The translations under genes and the position numbers were made by a program. This document shows positions 23,043-32,400 of a DNA stretch of 33,988 nucleotides, piece by piece. The stretch comes from Bryobacterales bacterium (lineage in GTDB: Bacteria > Acidobacteriota > Terriglobia > Bryobacterales > Bryobacteraceae), in NCBI GenBank assembly GCA_026954325.1, contig JAIXKK010000021.1:1-33988 (forward strand). The letters run 5' to 3'. The notes under the pieces are model-generated. The model saw only the letters and a list, made by a program, of their open reading frames with translations, searched no databases and had not been told where the DNA came from. Numbering within the stretch: position 1 is the stretch's first letter; each line of letters opens with the position of its first letter.

Positions 23043-24036
23043 CCAGTCCCGGCGCAAGCAGCACCTCTTCGTGAAAGCGGTCGCACCCGATGCACAGATT
23101 TTGATATGTACCTCCCGATGCCGGCGCGACCTTCGATTTCTCGAGAAACGTCTCCACGCTCCAGCCATACTGGATCCCCATTCGTTCCGGGCGCCCCATG
23201 GAGATTGCTTCGTAAACGGGATTCCCTTCGAGTGACCGAAGAATGTCCTCGAGCGGGCGCTCCAGCAGATTCCCAACCGGCTTCTTCGTCTTCAGGCAAC
23301 ATGGATAGACATTTCCATCCGGGTCGACACTCACCTCGGAACCACTGAAGCCCTGTTGCAGAAAGTTCAGGCCGCCCGACCAGCGATTGCAGAAATTCTC
23401 CGTGATGTCCGCCGTGGATAACCCGTTCCGCCAGGCGCGTCCGCGCGGCCACAACTTCCCGATCCATTGGTCGGGAGTAGCGCCGAAAAAATGATAATAA
23501 CGGTCTGACTCGGATCGCGGCGGGGGCGTCCAAGGCTTCATTCCCAGGACGTCAAAAATGCCCGTGAGCTTTGCCTGAAGTGCATCGCGCTCCTCCTGAT
23601 CCTCCAAACCCCGGTGGTACGCATCGAGACCCGCCACGGAGATCAGCGTGGTGTGATGCTCCAACAACTCGCGGACGATCGGCGCCGTAACCAGATCACC
23701 CGTGGTCTGGACGATAATCTCCACGCCGCCCTGTCCGCGATACTTCGCCTGGATCTGTTCGAGAGCCGGATAGAGCACCTTCTCCCGGACTCCTTCCAGC
23801 AAGACCTCTCCCCCCGCCAGGATGATGCGGCCGCGTTGCTCGGGAAGGTCACGCTGCTGGAGATCCCGGTACACCATCCGTGCCGGCAGGTTCTCAATGA
23901 TCCTCGGAATGGTCTGCCGGAGGCCCTCCAGAATCCTCTCCCTCTCCTCTCCGTAGTAAGGATGAAAGCGCTCTTCATAGCAATGTACACACGTCCGGTG
24001 ACACAGCCAGCTAACAACGAAGTAGATCGATTCCAT
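23026..24036 (-). CDS. Radical SAM protein with SPASM-like C-terminal cysteines
   Basis: This 336-aa protein has the radical SAM cluster motif C-x3-C-x2-C at Cys12, Cys16 and Cys19 (CHRTCVHCYE), close to the N-terminus as usual. 'GRIILAGGEVLLEG' provides the SAM-binding GGE motif. The C-terminal part has 'VDPDGNVYPCCLKTKKPVGNLLE' with Cys246/247 and 'NLCIGCDRF' with Cys315/318, which looks like a shortened SPASM or twitch domain for an auxiliary Fe-S cluster. SPASM proteins often modify peptides or enzymes, but no short precursor-like peptide is evident next to it. It lies 86 bp downstream of the TonB receptor gene, after a terminator, so it probably has its own promoter. The partner may be the convergent unknown protein. 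Confidence 0.9.
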   Translation of the reverse strand: MESIYFVVSWLCHRTCVHCYEERFHPYYGEERERILEGLRQTIPRIIENLPARMVYRDLQQRDLPEQRGRIILAGGEVLLEGVREKVLYPALEQIQAKYRGQGGVEIIVQTTGDLVTAPIVRELLEHHTTLISVAGLDAYHRGLEDQEERDALQAKLTGIFDVLGMKPWTPPPRSESDRYYHFFGATPDQWIGKLWPRGRAWRNGLSTADITENFCNRWSGGLNFLQQGFSGSEVSVDPDGNVYPCCLKTKKPVGNLLERPLEDILRSLEGNPVYEAISMGRPERMGIQYGWSVETFLEKSKVAPASGGTYQNLCIGCDRFHEEVLLAPGLVTIGG

Positions 24037-24065
24037 GTTCTTTCAGGCTAACCTGCCAGACAAGG

Positions 24066-24101
24066 AAAAAGCGGGCTGCCGGGGGTAATCCGGCAGCTCG
24101 C
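24066..24101 (-). terminator. Intrinsic terminator of the TonB receptor transcript
   Basis: Read on the minus strand: GCTGCCGG (+ strand 24090-24097 reversed), loop ATTACCC, CCGGCAGC, then CCGC and a run of five T (24066-24070). The eight-pair stem can be extended by an outer GCG/CGC pairing. It lies 22 bp past the stop of the 996-aa receptor. Confidence 0.85.
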
Positions 24102-24122
24102 CTCAATGGGTTTCCGTGTTGC

Positions 24123-27113
24123 TTAGAACTGGAAGCGGATCGACAGGCGCGCATAGAACGGACGCGCGTAGGACAATGCTTTCAGAAAATCTCCGTTGGG
24201 CAGGCCGCCGCTCAGTTCAAAATTCTGGTCGATGTTGGTGATGGTCTTCCGGTTGAAGAGATTGAACGTGTCGATGGCAAGCTTCAGCACATGCGTGTCG
24301 CTCTTGATCGGCAGGCTGTACTCCGCGCGCGCATTCCAGTAATTCTGCGTCGGCGTGCGCCCAAAAGCGCCGCGGCCACCCGAAGGAATTTCGCCCGCGT
24401 TGCCGTAGGCAGGGTGGGCCAACAGCTTCGAAATGGGCGCGCCGCTGAGGATGTTCCAACCGAGACCGATGTTCAGTCTCTTGCCGAACATGTAGTTCCC
24501 ATAGATGTTGGCAATGTGGCGCCGGTCCGTCGGCAGCACGCCAACCTTGAACTGATCAGCGAGTGCGGGGCTATAGGCGAAGTCGAACAGCGAAGTGATG
24601 TTCGGATCCGACTGGCCGTTATCGTTACGGAAAAGACCTTCATAATTTCCGAACAACTTCGCCAGGCGGTAATTGCCGAACAACGACCAGTTGTTTCCAA
24701 AGCGCTTTTCCGCGGTGAATTCGAAGGCTTTGTACAAGCGGCGGGCATCGGGGAAGCCGTCCGGCTTTCCGTCGGAGCCGAGTTGGCCGCTATCGAGCGT
24801 GTAACCTGATTCGGTGTCGCAGTTCGGACCGCTGGTGCAGGTCACGGCATTGTGAAAAATGTCCAGCGCTGCACTCGGGTTGGCAATGACGTACTGCTGG
24901 CCGGAGCCCGCCAGCGCCTGCTCGACGGTGATACCGGAAATGTCTTCCACGATGCGCTTCACATCACGGTGGATGAATCGTCCGCTGATGACGATCCCGC
25001 CGGGAAGTTCATGCTCGACGCCGGCGACGATCTCCTCCTGGTACATGGCCTTCGTGCCGCCGTAAATGATGGTCGGCTCGGTGCCGGTGGGGGACGCCAC
25101 GCTGCCCGGGATCAGGGTGGAAGCCGAAGGAGGCAAGGCGCTGAAGTATTGGTTCAGATAGCCGCTTTCGGTCGACATTGCGCGCACGGCGGGATCTTGC
25201 GGGACTTTCTCGAAGAACCGTCCCCAATTGCCGAAAAGCTTGGTCTTGCGATGTCCGGTCGGGTCAATCACGAAGCCGAGGCGCGGCGCCCAGTTCCCCC
25301 CGAGGACATAGCGGGTAGTGTTGCCGTGCAGGTCCTGCTGCTCCCAGCGCAACCCGGCCTTGATGGTGATATAGCGGTTCAATTGCCAGGCATCCTGGAG
25401 GAACGAATCATGGTAAGTTCCCGCGGTCCCGACGCTTGGGTTGCTGAAGTTGCCACGCACCATCCGATAGGCAACCGGGTAGACCACTCCCGCGACGGAA
25501 CGATTAGGGTATTGGTAGAAGAATCCGCCATACACCGGCTTCCCTACATCGGCGGGAGCAATCCCTCTGCCTGCGGCTACAGGGAAGTTCGGCCCGGAAT
25601 AGAAGTGAATCGCGGCATAATCAATGTCGTTGTAGCTATAACCAAGATCGAAAGTGTGTCCTCCCAAGACGTTCACGTTTTTCGTGAGCATCACATTCAA
25701 CTGCTTGTTGTTGCTGTCATTGTTTTCGAGGAATCCAAGCCCGCCGGCGTTGGTGTAGGCAGAGTTTGGTTTCGGCTTGGAATAGTCACGAACGGAGTAC
25801 AGGCTGTTCGCGGGTGTTTCCGTGAAGTAGGAATGATTCCAGGCAAACGAACCCGCCAGGAGCGTCGTGGCGCTTAATACGCCGCTGTACTTGATGGCCC
25901 AGTTACGAGTGCCGTACTCCGCGGAACTGGTGTTCTCGATTACATCGCGGACCAGATCGCGATGCGCGCCCGCCGGGTCGCGCGAGGGGTCGCCAAACGC
26001 CGTGCCTTCAATGCGGTGGTTCTGCGAGATATCGTAGTTCAGCTTGCCCACCCAGTTGTAGTTCCGGCTTTTCCAATCCTGCACGCCGAGAGCGCGCGAG
26101 CCGAAGTTGGGAGGCCCCTGCCGGTTCAGACTGGCGTACTTGGGGTTGAATCCGCCGTACCAGAACAGTTTATTCTTGACCAGCGGTCCGCCGACGTTAA
26201 AGCCAAAGTCATAGCTCGAACGGCCAAGCATTTCCGTCGAGGGCGATGATGTGCGGATAGCGTTCGGCTGCTTGTATGCGCCCTCCAGACCGTTTGGGGC
26301 GAAGTAAGCGTAAACCGAGCCGTGCATCTCATTGCCGCCGCTGTTGGTGACAATGTTCAGAATGCCTCCCATCGCCTGCCCGTATTGCGCCTCAAATCCG
26401 CCCGTCTTCACCTGCACTTCTTTGATGAAGTCAAAGTTGACGCCGCTGCCCAGCGAGCCATACACGTTCGACCACACGCCGAAAGCGCCGTAGCCCTGGT
26501 CCGTGGCGTTCACGCCATCAATGATGTACTGGTTCTCAAGTCCCGAAGCGCCGGATATCGACGGGTTGTAGGTTTGATTCGGAGTCGAATTATTATCCGT
26601 GCCGCCGCCCGGCGCCGCGCCCGGAGCAAGCGCAAACAATCCCGCCACGTTGCGGGCCACGGGAATATTTTGAATAATGTCGCTAGTCAAGGTGCTGCCG
26701 GTTGTCGTGGATGTCGTGTCCACCGTGGCGGCGCTTTCGGTCACCTGCACCGTCTCCGCTACCGCGCCCGGCTCCATTACCACTCGCAACGGCGTCCGCT
26801 CGTTTGCGCTCACCGCTGCATTCCTGATTTCGGCCGCGCGGAATCCTGGAACTTCCACCCTCACCGAAAAGATCCCGGGAACAAGGTTATAAAAAATGCT
26901 CACGCCACGGGAGTCCGATTTGCCGACACGGCTGCCCATGGACCCGGATAGCGTGACGTTCGCGTTTTGCACGATAGCGCCGCTAGAGTCTTGAACCTCC
27001 ACCGAGAGCGAGCCTTTTGAGGTATCGGCTCCGCCCTGTCCGAAGAGGGTTCCTGTCAGACCCAAAGCGAGTACCAGCATGGTTGGCAAAATACTCGTTG
27101 ATCGTAATCTCAT
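24123..27113 (-). CDS. Oar-like TonB-dependent receptor with N-terminal carboxypeptidase-regulatory-like domain (996 aa)
   Basis: This is a large outer-membrane receptor. The signal peptide covers about residues 1-26 (LGLTGTLFGQ). Residues about 34-115 form a carboxypeptidase-regulatory-like beta-sandwich (LSVEVQDSSGAIVQNANVTLSG, then GIFSVRVEVPGF). A plug domain follows (SDIIQNIPVARNVAGLF, DGVNATDQGYG, 'KTGGFEAQYGQAMGGILNIVTNSGGNEMHG'). The rest is a beta barrel ending in ARLSIRFQF, with a terminal Phe as BAM substrates have. Tandem-sheet SusC-type features and a SusD partner are not seen, so an Oar-type protein is the better label. A good Shine-Dalgarno (AGGAG) precedes the ATG. The GWxTD gene ends 24 bp upstream, and the two are likely one transcript closed by the terminator at 24066-24101. 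Ligand unknown. Confidence 0.93.
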   Translation of the reverse strand: MRLRSTSILPTMLVLALGLTGTLFGQGGADTSKGSLSVEVQDSSGAIVQNANVTLSGSMGSRVGKSDSRGVSIFYNLVPGIFSVRVEVPGFRAAEIRNAAVSANERTPLRVVMEPGAVAETVQVTESAATVDTTSTTTGSTLTSDIIQNIPVARNVAGLFALAPGAAPGGGTDNNSTPNQTYNPSISGASGLENQYIIDGVNATDQGYGAFGVWSNVYGSLGSGVNFDFIKEVQVKTGGFEAQYGQAMGGILNIVTNSGGNEMHGSVYAYFAPNGLEGAYKQPNAIRTSSPSTEMLGRSSYDFGFNVGGPLVKNKLFWYGGFNPKYASLNRQGPPNFGSRALGVQDWKSRNYNWVGKLNYDISQNHRIEGTAFGDPSRDPAGAHRDLVRDVIENTSSAEYGTRNWAIKYSGVLSATTLLAGSFAWNHSYFTETPANSLYSVRDYSKPKPNSAYTNAGGLGFLENNDSNNKQLNVMLTKNVNVLGGHTFDLGYSYNDIDYAAIHFYSGPNFPVAAGRGIAPADVGKPVYGGFFYQYPNRSVAGVVYPVAYRMVRGNFSNPSVGTAGTYHDSFLQDAWQLNRYITIKAGLRWEQQDLHGNTTRYVLGGNWAPRLGFVIDPTGHRKTKLFGNWGRFFEKVPQDPAVRAMSTESGYLNQYFSALPPSASTLIPGSVASPTGTEPTIIYGGTKAMYQEEIVAGVEHELPGGIVISGRFIHRDVKRIVEDISGITVEQALAGSGQQYVIANPSAALDIFHNAVTCTSGPNCDTESGYTLDSGQLGSDGKPDGFPDARRLYKAFEFTAEKRFGNNWSLFGNYRLAKLFGNYEGLFRNDNGQSDPNITSLFDFAYSPALADQFKVGVLPTDRRHIANIYGNYMFGKRLNIGLGWNILSGAPISKLLAHPAYGNAGEIPSGGRGAFGRTPTQNYWNARAEYSLPIKSDTHVLKLAIDTFNLFNRKTITNIDQNFELSGGLPNGDFLKALSYARPFYARLSIRFQF

Positions 27114-27137
27114 CTCTTGTCTCCTGCTTTCAATGCA

Positions 27138-28907
27138 TCATTTTCCATTTGGTAATCTGCCCTCCTGATTATTCCTGGAGGGCGGCCGCAGTTTCTCCAA
27201 CAGTCCCTCGACCGCGGGGTTCTTACTCAGCCGGTAGGAATCTTCGAGAGCCATAACGGCTTCCCGTTGTCTCCCCTGTGACAGCCAGCAGAGCGCGCGT
27301 TCGTATTGAGCCGCCGCGGCCCATTGCGGCGTCTCCGCGCGTCCCTGCGAAACGACGATCGGCTTGAGGTCGTCCGCTCCGGCGACGATGGTGAATGGCG
27401 CGGATCCGGCGGTGATGCGGCCGGTCCGCGGGTCTTTTACGCGCACGACTACTTGATAGGCGCCGGGCGCGAGTTCATCAAGCGGCAGAATCTTCGAAGT
27501 CATGAGCGACCCGAAGCCATCTACTGCTCGTAAATCCAGCTTGTCTTCGAATGTCTTCCGAACTTTGTTTACAACATTCCCCACCACGTATTCGACCGGA
27601 ACCTCCTGCGGACGCGGCTCGGGAATTGTGATCTGATAAAACAGGCGCAAACCAGCGGAGGAAGTCGTAGTGGGCGTGGGGGATGGGAAAAACTTGACGC
27701 CTGCAAATTCGAATGGCCGAAGCCTCTTGTCCGGTTCAAAGCGTGACACGATCAACACGTCGCTCATCAGCGTCCGCCCGGCTCCGGGCGGCACAAGCAC
27801 CTCCCGTTCCGTTTCGTAGGTCTTGCCCGCGGCCGTGTTTACAATGCCTACCACCAGCCGGAACTTCCCTTCCACCACCGGCATCCGGTCTTCGTAAATG
27901 AACGGCCGTTTGCGCAGCGATTCCTCAGCCGATTGCGGCGCCGGAAATTGCGGCGAATCTGTTCGCTCCACCACTAGTTTGTCTCCGGAATACAGCCGCG
28001 CCGTCACATCGTACTTGACATGACCCGCCTTTGCCTTCGGTTGCTTGGGATCCTGCACCTGTACCTGCCAGTGCAGCCAGGTCTCTCCCTTCTCCCAGGC
28101 GAGGAAAGTGAGCATGTTGCTCCGCGGAAGGTCGTACTCCACATGCGATGTCACCTGCTCGATGCGCATCGCCCTTTGCCGGATCGTCGACACGTAACTC
28201 GGCATCTCGCGGTATCCCTGGATTCCGTTGATAATCGTCGCCGACGCCATGGACCCCGAAAAAGTGTCCGTGTCGATGGGTTCGCCTGGTATTAGCGACA
28301 AAGTCGCGTAAGCCAGTTCCGCGCTGATGTTCTTCAGGTAGCGGAACGCACCGTCCTTCGTTGCTCCCCCGCTCCGCATCAGTTTGTCCGGGCCGTCCAC
28401 AAAAGGATGGTAGAAGCGATAACCTCCGATTCCGTCCTTGTCAAAGAACAGCACGTAGAAGAAGGGGGGGAGTTCCGCCAGCCCCGGATTCGAGTAGAAC
28501 CACAATTCCGTGGGGAAAAGTTCCTGGTTCCCGGGCCAACTCATCGTCGTCTGCGGACGCCCGAACAGAATATAGGTCTTCCCGCGGTCGGTTCGCCACC
28601 CGTCCGTACCGGCATCGCGCCCATAAAACGAGTTCGCCCACGCAACCCGCCGGAAAAACTCTTCCTTGAATTCGTTCTGGCCCGTGCCGGGTCTTGGATT
28701 TCGAATCTCCCAGAATCGCTCCAGAAACGCATCTCTATCTTGATCGGTTTTTAGTAGTAGGAATGATTCCCGCTCGCTCTTCGTAATCAGATACGATGCC
28801 GGCCCGGTCAGAAACTCCTGGTAGATCCGTCCAAGCTTCTCCTTGGCGCCGCCGGCCGGCCATGCCGCGATCGTTACCAGCAACAGCAAACTTATGAACT
28901 GGCGCAT
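27138..28907 (-). CDS. Exported GWxTD-domain protein
   Basis: The protein has 589 aa when started at the ATG at 28907, which begins with a clean Sec signal (MRQFISLLLLVTIAAWPAGG). The frame is open to 29048, but that extension is unlikely. The name-giving motif is DGWRTDRGKTYILFGRP at about residues 103-119, after a helical 'FLTGPASYLITKSERESFLLLKTDQDRDAFLERFWEIRNP' segment. The central part is beta-rich, and the C-terminus has a beta-sandwich run (GAYQVVVRVKDPRTGRITAG) and then a TPR-like pair of helices (QYERALCWLSQGRQREAVMALEDSYRL). GWxTD proteins are frequent in Acidobacteria; their function is unknown to me. It lies just upstream of a TonB receptor gene and probably in the same operon. 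Confidence 0.85.
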   Translation of the reverse strand: MRQFISLLLLVTIAAWPAGGAKEKLGRIYQEFLTGPASYLITKSERESFLLLKTDQDRDAFLERFWEIRNPRPGTGQNEFKEEFFRRVAWANSFYGRDAGTDGWRTDRGKTYILFGRPQTTMSWPGNQELFPTELWFYSNPGLAELPPFFYVLFFDKDGIGGYRFYHPFVDGPDKLMRSGGATKDGAFRYLKNISAELAYATLSLIPGEPIDTDTFSGSMASATIINGIQGYREMPSYVSTIRQRAMRIEQVTSHVEYDLPRSNMLTFLAWEKGETWLHWQVQVQDPKQPKAKAGHVKYDVTARLYSGDKLVVERTDSPQFPAPQSAEESLRKRPFIYEDRMPVVEGKFRLVVGIVNTAAGKTYETEREVLVPPGAGRTLMSDVLIVSRFEPDKRLRPFEFAGVKFFPSPTPTTTSSAGLRLFYQITIPEPRPQEVPVEYVVGNVVNKVRKTFEDKLDLRAVDGFGSLMTSKILPLDELAPGAYQVVVRVKDPRTGRITAGSAPFTIVAGADDLKPIVVSQGRAETPQWAAAAQYERALCWLSQGRQREAVMALEDSYRLSKNPAVEGLLEKLRPPSRNNQEGRLPNGK

Positions 28908-29360
28908 GAAACTGATTCGTCGGGAAACGGATAAACTGGTCTTGAAGTGAGCTTCACGCCGGAAATCCCCGCCGGGATCTCCAAAGCCCAATCGGGCGGT
29001 GGCAAGACGCTCCCCACGGCAAGCGGGGCCCGGCTTGGGTAAGTCCATAGAACCCCCTCACACCGATGACACCGAGTCTACCCAAATTTCCATCTATGAC
29101 GAATTGGTTAGCAATTGTTTCGCCAGGATTCTAAGTTAAAGCAAGTAGGGAGTAAACCGCAAGGAATAATATGGTGGATTCCATCGGAGGTAGTCTGCGG
29201 CAGCGGACGGATATGGTTTTTGGAATTTATTGACTGGATACCACTACCGCTCGGTGGTGTCTCTTTTCTCCGGCTTGTCCTCCCTGCTTCGCTGAAACCT
29301 TCCCGCTCCCGCCCGACGGCTGGTACGGTTTGGCTAAATCAACATTTTTCAACTTTTGAA
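28908..29360. other. Divergent intergenic region between GWxTD and receptor genes
   Basis: This is a 453-bp stretch without a convincing gene. It should hold the minus-strand promoter of the GWxTD-receptor operon; I could not place it with confidence. Structures seen are the direct repeat ACACCGA at 29060-29066 and 29069-29075 (9-bp period), an AATCCCC-GCC-GGGAT-type hairpin near 28971, and a CCCC/GGGG hairpin near 29015. The part from about 29080 to 29360 is AT-richer and has no family-like reading frame. Confidence 0.5.
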
Positions 29361-29390
29361 TTGACACGCACGCCGCCGCGGGGATATGAT
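29361..29390 (+). promoter_or_regulatory. Strong sigma70-type promoter of the 1135-aa receptor
   Basis: A consensus -35 TTGACA (29361-29366) and -10 TATGAT (29385-29390) are separated by 18 bp. Transcription should start near 29397, about 30 nt before the ATG at 29426. The same arrangement (TTGACG, 17 bp, TATTAT) stands before the second receptor gene at 33745-33773. Confidence 0.85.
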
Positions 29391-29392
29391 CG

Positions 29393-29414
29393 CTCCCAGT
29401 CTCTAATCTGGGAG
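29393..29414 (+). repeat. Inverted repeat over the receptor transcription start
   Basis: CTCCCAG (29393-29399) and CTGGGAG (29408-29414) form a perfect 7-bp inverted repeat, starting 2 bp after the -10 and ending 11 nt before the ATG. The right arm contains the GGGAG ribosome-binding site. Because it spans the expected +1, it could be an operator or, if the RNA starts early enough, a hairpin hiding the ribosome site. A counterpart with different bases is at 33776-33795. Confidence 0.6.
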
Positions 29415-29425
29415 TTCAGAGAAAT

Positions 29426-32400
29426 ATGCCACGTGTGCTTCTCCTGTTTGCGCTGGCCGTGTCCGCCTTTGCGCAAGACACTCGAGCCCGTGTTCAGGGC
29501 CTTGTGAAGGATCCTTCCGGCGCTGTCGTAGCGGGCGCCAATGTTACACTTACCAATGACAATACGGGTGTCCGCGCCCAACAAACCACTAACCAGTCCG
29601 GTCAGTACCTCTTTGATTTCGTCCTGCCCGGAACCTATACCGTCTCCGTGGAAATGACAGGTTTCCGGGAGTTCGTCCAGAAGGGTGTTCTGGTTCAGGC
29701 GAGGGGCGACGTCACCGTCAACGCCACCATCGAACTGGGAAATACACGCGACGTCGTCACAGTCGAGGCCACCCCGGTGGCCGTCAACTTCAACACGACA
29801 TCGATGGCGATGACCCTCGACACCAAGATGACGAACAACCTGCCGATCATCAATCGCAACCCGTTCCTCCTGGTGTCGTTGAACCCGGCCACCGTCACGA
29901 GATCCACAACCGAGCAAAGCCCCTTCCACCACTGGGCCGCTTCCCAGTTCGATGTCGGCGGCAACACCAACACCAAGAACGACATCATCCTCGACGGTTC
30001 CCCTTCCATGACTTCTCAGAAGTCAAGTTATACGCCTCCCATGGACGCCGTCCAGGAGGTGAACCTGCAGCAGAACGCCGTGGATGCCGAGTTCGGCCAC
30101 AGCGCCGGCGGCATCCTCAGCTTGCAGATGAAGTCCGGCACCAACGAATTTCACGGCACCGCTTATTACATCGGCCGCAATCCGGCCCTTAACGCGCTGG
30201 TGGACCGCGTTACCCAAACCAAGAACCTGGTGCGCCAGAACGTTTGGGGCGTCACTTCCGGCAATCCCATCAAGAAGAACAAGATCTTCAACTTCTTTGC
30301 CTACGAGGGCTGGCGCGAGATTGAGCCGCGGAGTTCCTTTAACACCCTCCCCACAGACCTTGAACGCGGGGGCGACTTCTCTCAATCCCTCAACACTGCC
30401 GGCGCCCCGCGCACCATCTACGACCCCTACACCACCAAGACCGATGGCAACAACGTTACCCGCCAGCCGTTTGCCGGCAACATCATCCCCGCAAGCCGGA
30501 TCGACCCCACCGCCAAAGTCATGCTCGGCGATCTCTGGAAACCGAACCGTCCGGGGGATGGACCCACCCATGTCAATAACTTCGTCGCCGGCTACGCCAA
30601 CCGCTACCGCTACTGGAACCTCTCCGATCGCGTAGACTACAACATCAGCGATAAGCTGAAGGTTTTCGGCCGCTACAACCAGTTCCGCACCTTCACGGCG
30701 CAGGACGACTTTACCAGCGGCTCGCCCGCCCAACCCGTGGACGGCTCCAAGCGCCACGCGCTTACCTTCTCGGGCGACGCGGTCTACACGCTCAACGCCT
30801 CCACCGTATGGAACATTCGGGGAGCCTACAACTCCATCGTTGACTCCTTCGGCCTGCCCGCAGCCACGCTGAAACCTTCCGATCTCGGCCGGTTCTGGGG
30901 CAACAATAGCTGGTATACCCCCTATCTGGCGGATCTTCCCGACATCTACTACCCCGGCGTTACCGTCAACCAGGGAAGTACGACCACCCTCGGGAAAACC
31001 GGCTACTGGTACCAGCAGCCGAATTCTTTCAACATCGAATCAAAGATCTCCAAGAATGTCGGCCGTCATTACCTCAAGGTCGGAGGTGAATACCGCAAGG
31101 ACCGTGTCAACGCTTCCCGCCCGAGGCCCATGACCTTTACCTTCAATCCCGACTTGACGGCCAATACCTACCTCAGTCCCAACACGAAGTTGAGCGGAGA
31201 CGGATGGGCCACCATGATGATCGGCGCGCTGGACAACAACACCAGCATCAGTTCGATTCCCGTCCAGAGACCGATTGTCGACTATTTCAGTCTGTTTGTG
31301 CAGGATGATTTCAAACTGACGCAAAGGCTCACCTTGAACCTGGGGCTCCGCTATGAGTTCTACACCCCCATGCGGGACGCTACGGACCGAATCTCCCGCT
31401 ACCTCGATCTGACCAGTGCGATTCCCGAGTTCCAGGGCGCCAATGCTCCGCAAATGCCCGCCGAGGCGCTCGCTCTACGCACCGCCTCCCCCGTTTACAA
31501 CGGGGCATGGGTCTTTGCCGATTCCAGCAATCGCGGCTCCTGGAACCCCCCCAAGGCGTTGTTCATGCCCCGCTTGGGTCTGGCGTGGCGTATCGACAAT
31601 CAGAGCGCCCTCCGTGCCGGCTGGGCCCGTTACATCGTGCCCGCCTCGCTCACCGACGGTCTCAATATCCTTGGCAGCGTGCCCTATCCCGGCTTCGATG
31701 CCACCACAACGGCCATCGCCCCCTTGCTGGGTATCCCCCAGCAGTTCCTCTCCAATCCATTCCCCGGCGGACTTGTACCCGTCTCGGGTAAGAGTCTGGG
31801 ACGCTATACGAACCTTGGCGGACCGACCACATGGTATCAGCAGAATTTCAACCCGGCCGTCAACGACCGCTTCAATGTCAGCCTTCAGCGGCAATTGCCC
31901 GCCAAGGTCCTGGCCGACATCACGTTCTTCATGAATGTGGGCCGGGATGCTCCTTATACCTACGACCTCAACGCCATTGACCCGCGCATCGGTTTTGCGG
32001 TCGGCAACAAGGTGAGCCAGTCCGTGCCGAATCCGTTCTACAACATTCTGCCCGCGGATAAGTTCCCCGGCCAGTTGCGTACGCAAAAAAACATTGCCGT
32101 CTCGGAATTACTCCGGCTCTACCCGCAGTACGGCTCACTCAACGAGACGCTCCGCGGCGGCTTTGGAAACCGCTATAAGTCCCTCCAGATGCAGTTCCAA
32201 CGGCCCTTCGCCAGCGGGTTCAACTTCATCGCCGGCTACAACTACAACCAGTCGCGCAATCAAGAGTTCTACGACAACGTGGATTCTTACACGAACTCGC
32301 CTACCTGGCAACCCGCCAGCAACTCCCGGCATCGCCTCACCGGCGCCGCTATCGTCGAACTGCCCTTCGGCAAGGGCCGAAAGTTCATGACGGCCGCGCA

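Noticed and set aside
28971..29075. Hairpins and an ACACCGA direct repeat as a possible riboswitch upstream of the GWxTD gene
   Set aside because: They do not match any riboswitch core I know, and the stems are short and GC-driven.
29115..29507. 130-codon + strand frame across the receptor promoter
   Set aside because: It covers a consensus promoter and the start of the receptor in a different frame and has no recognisable protein features.
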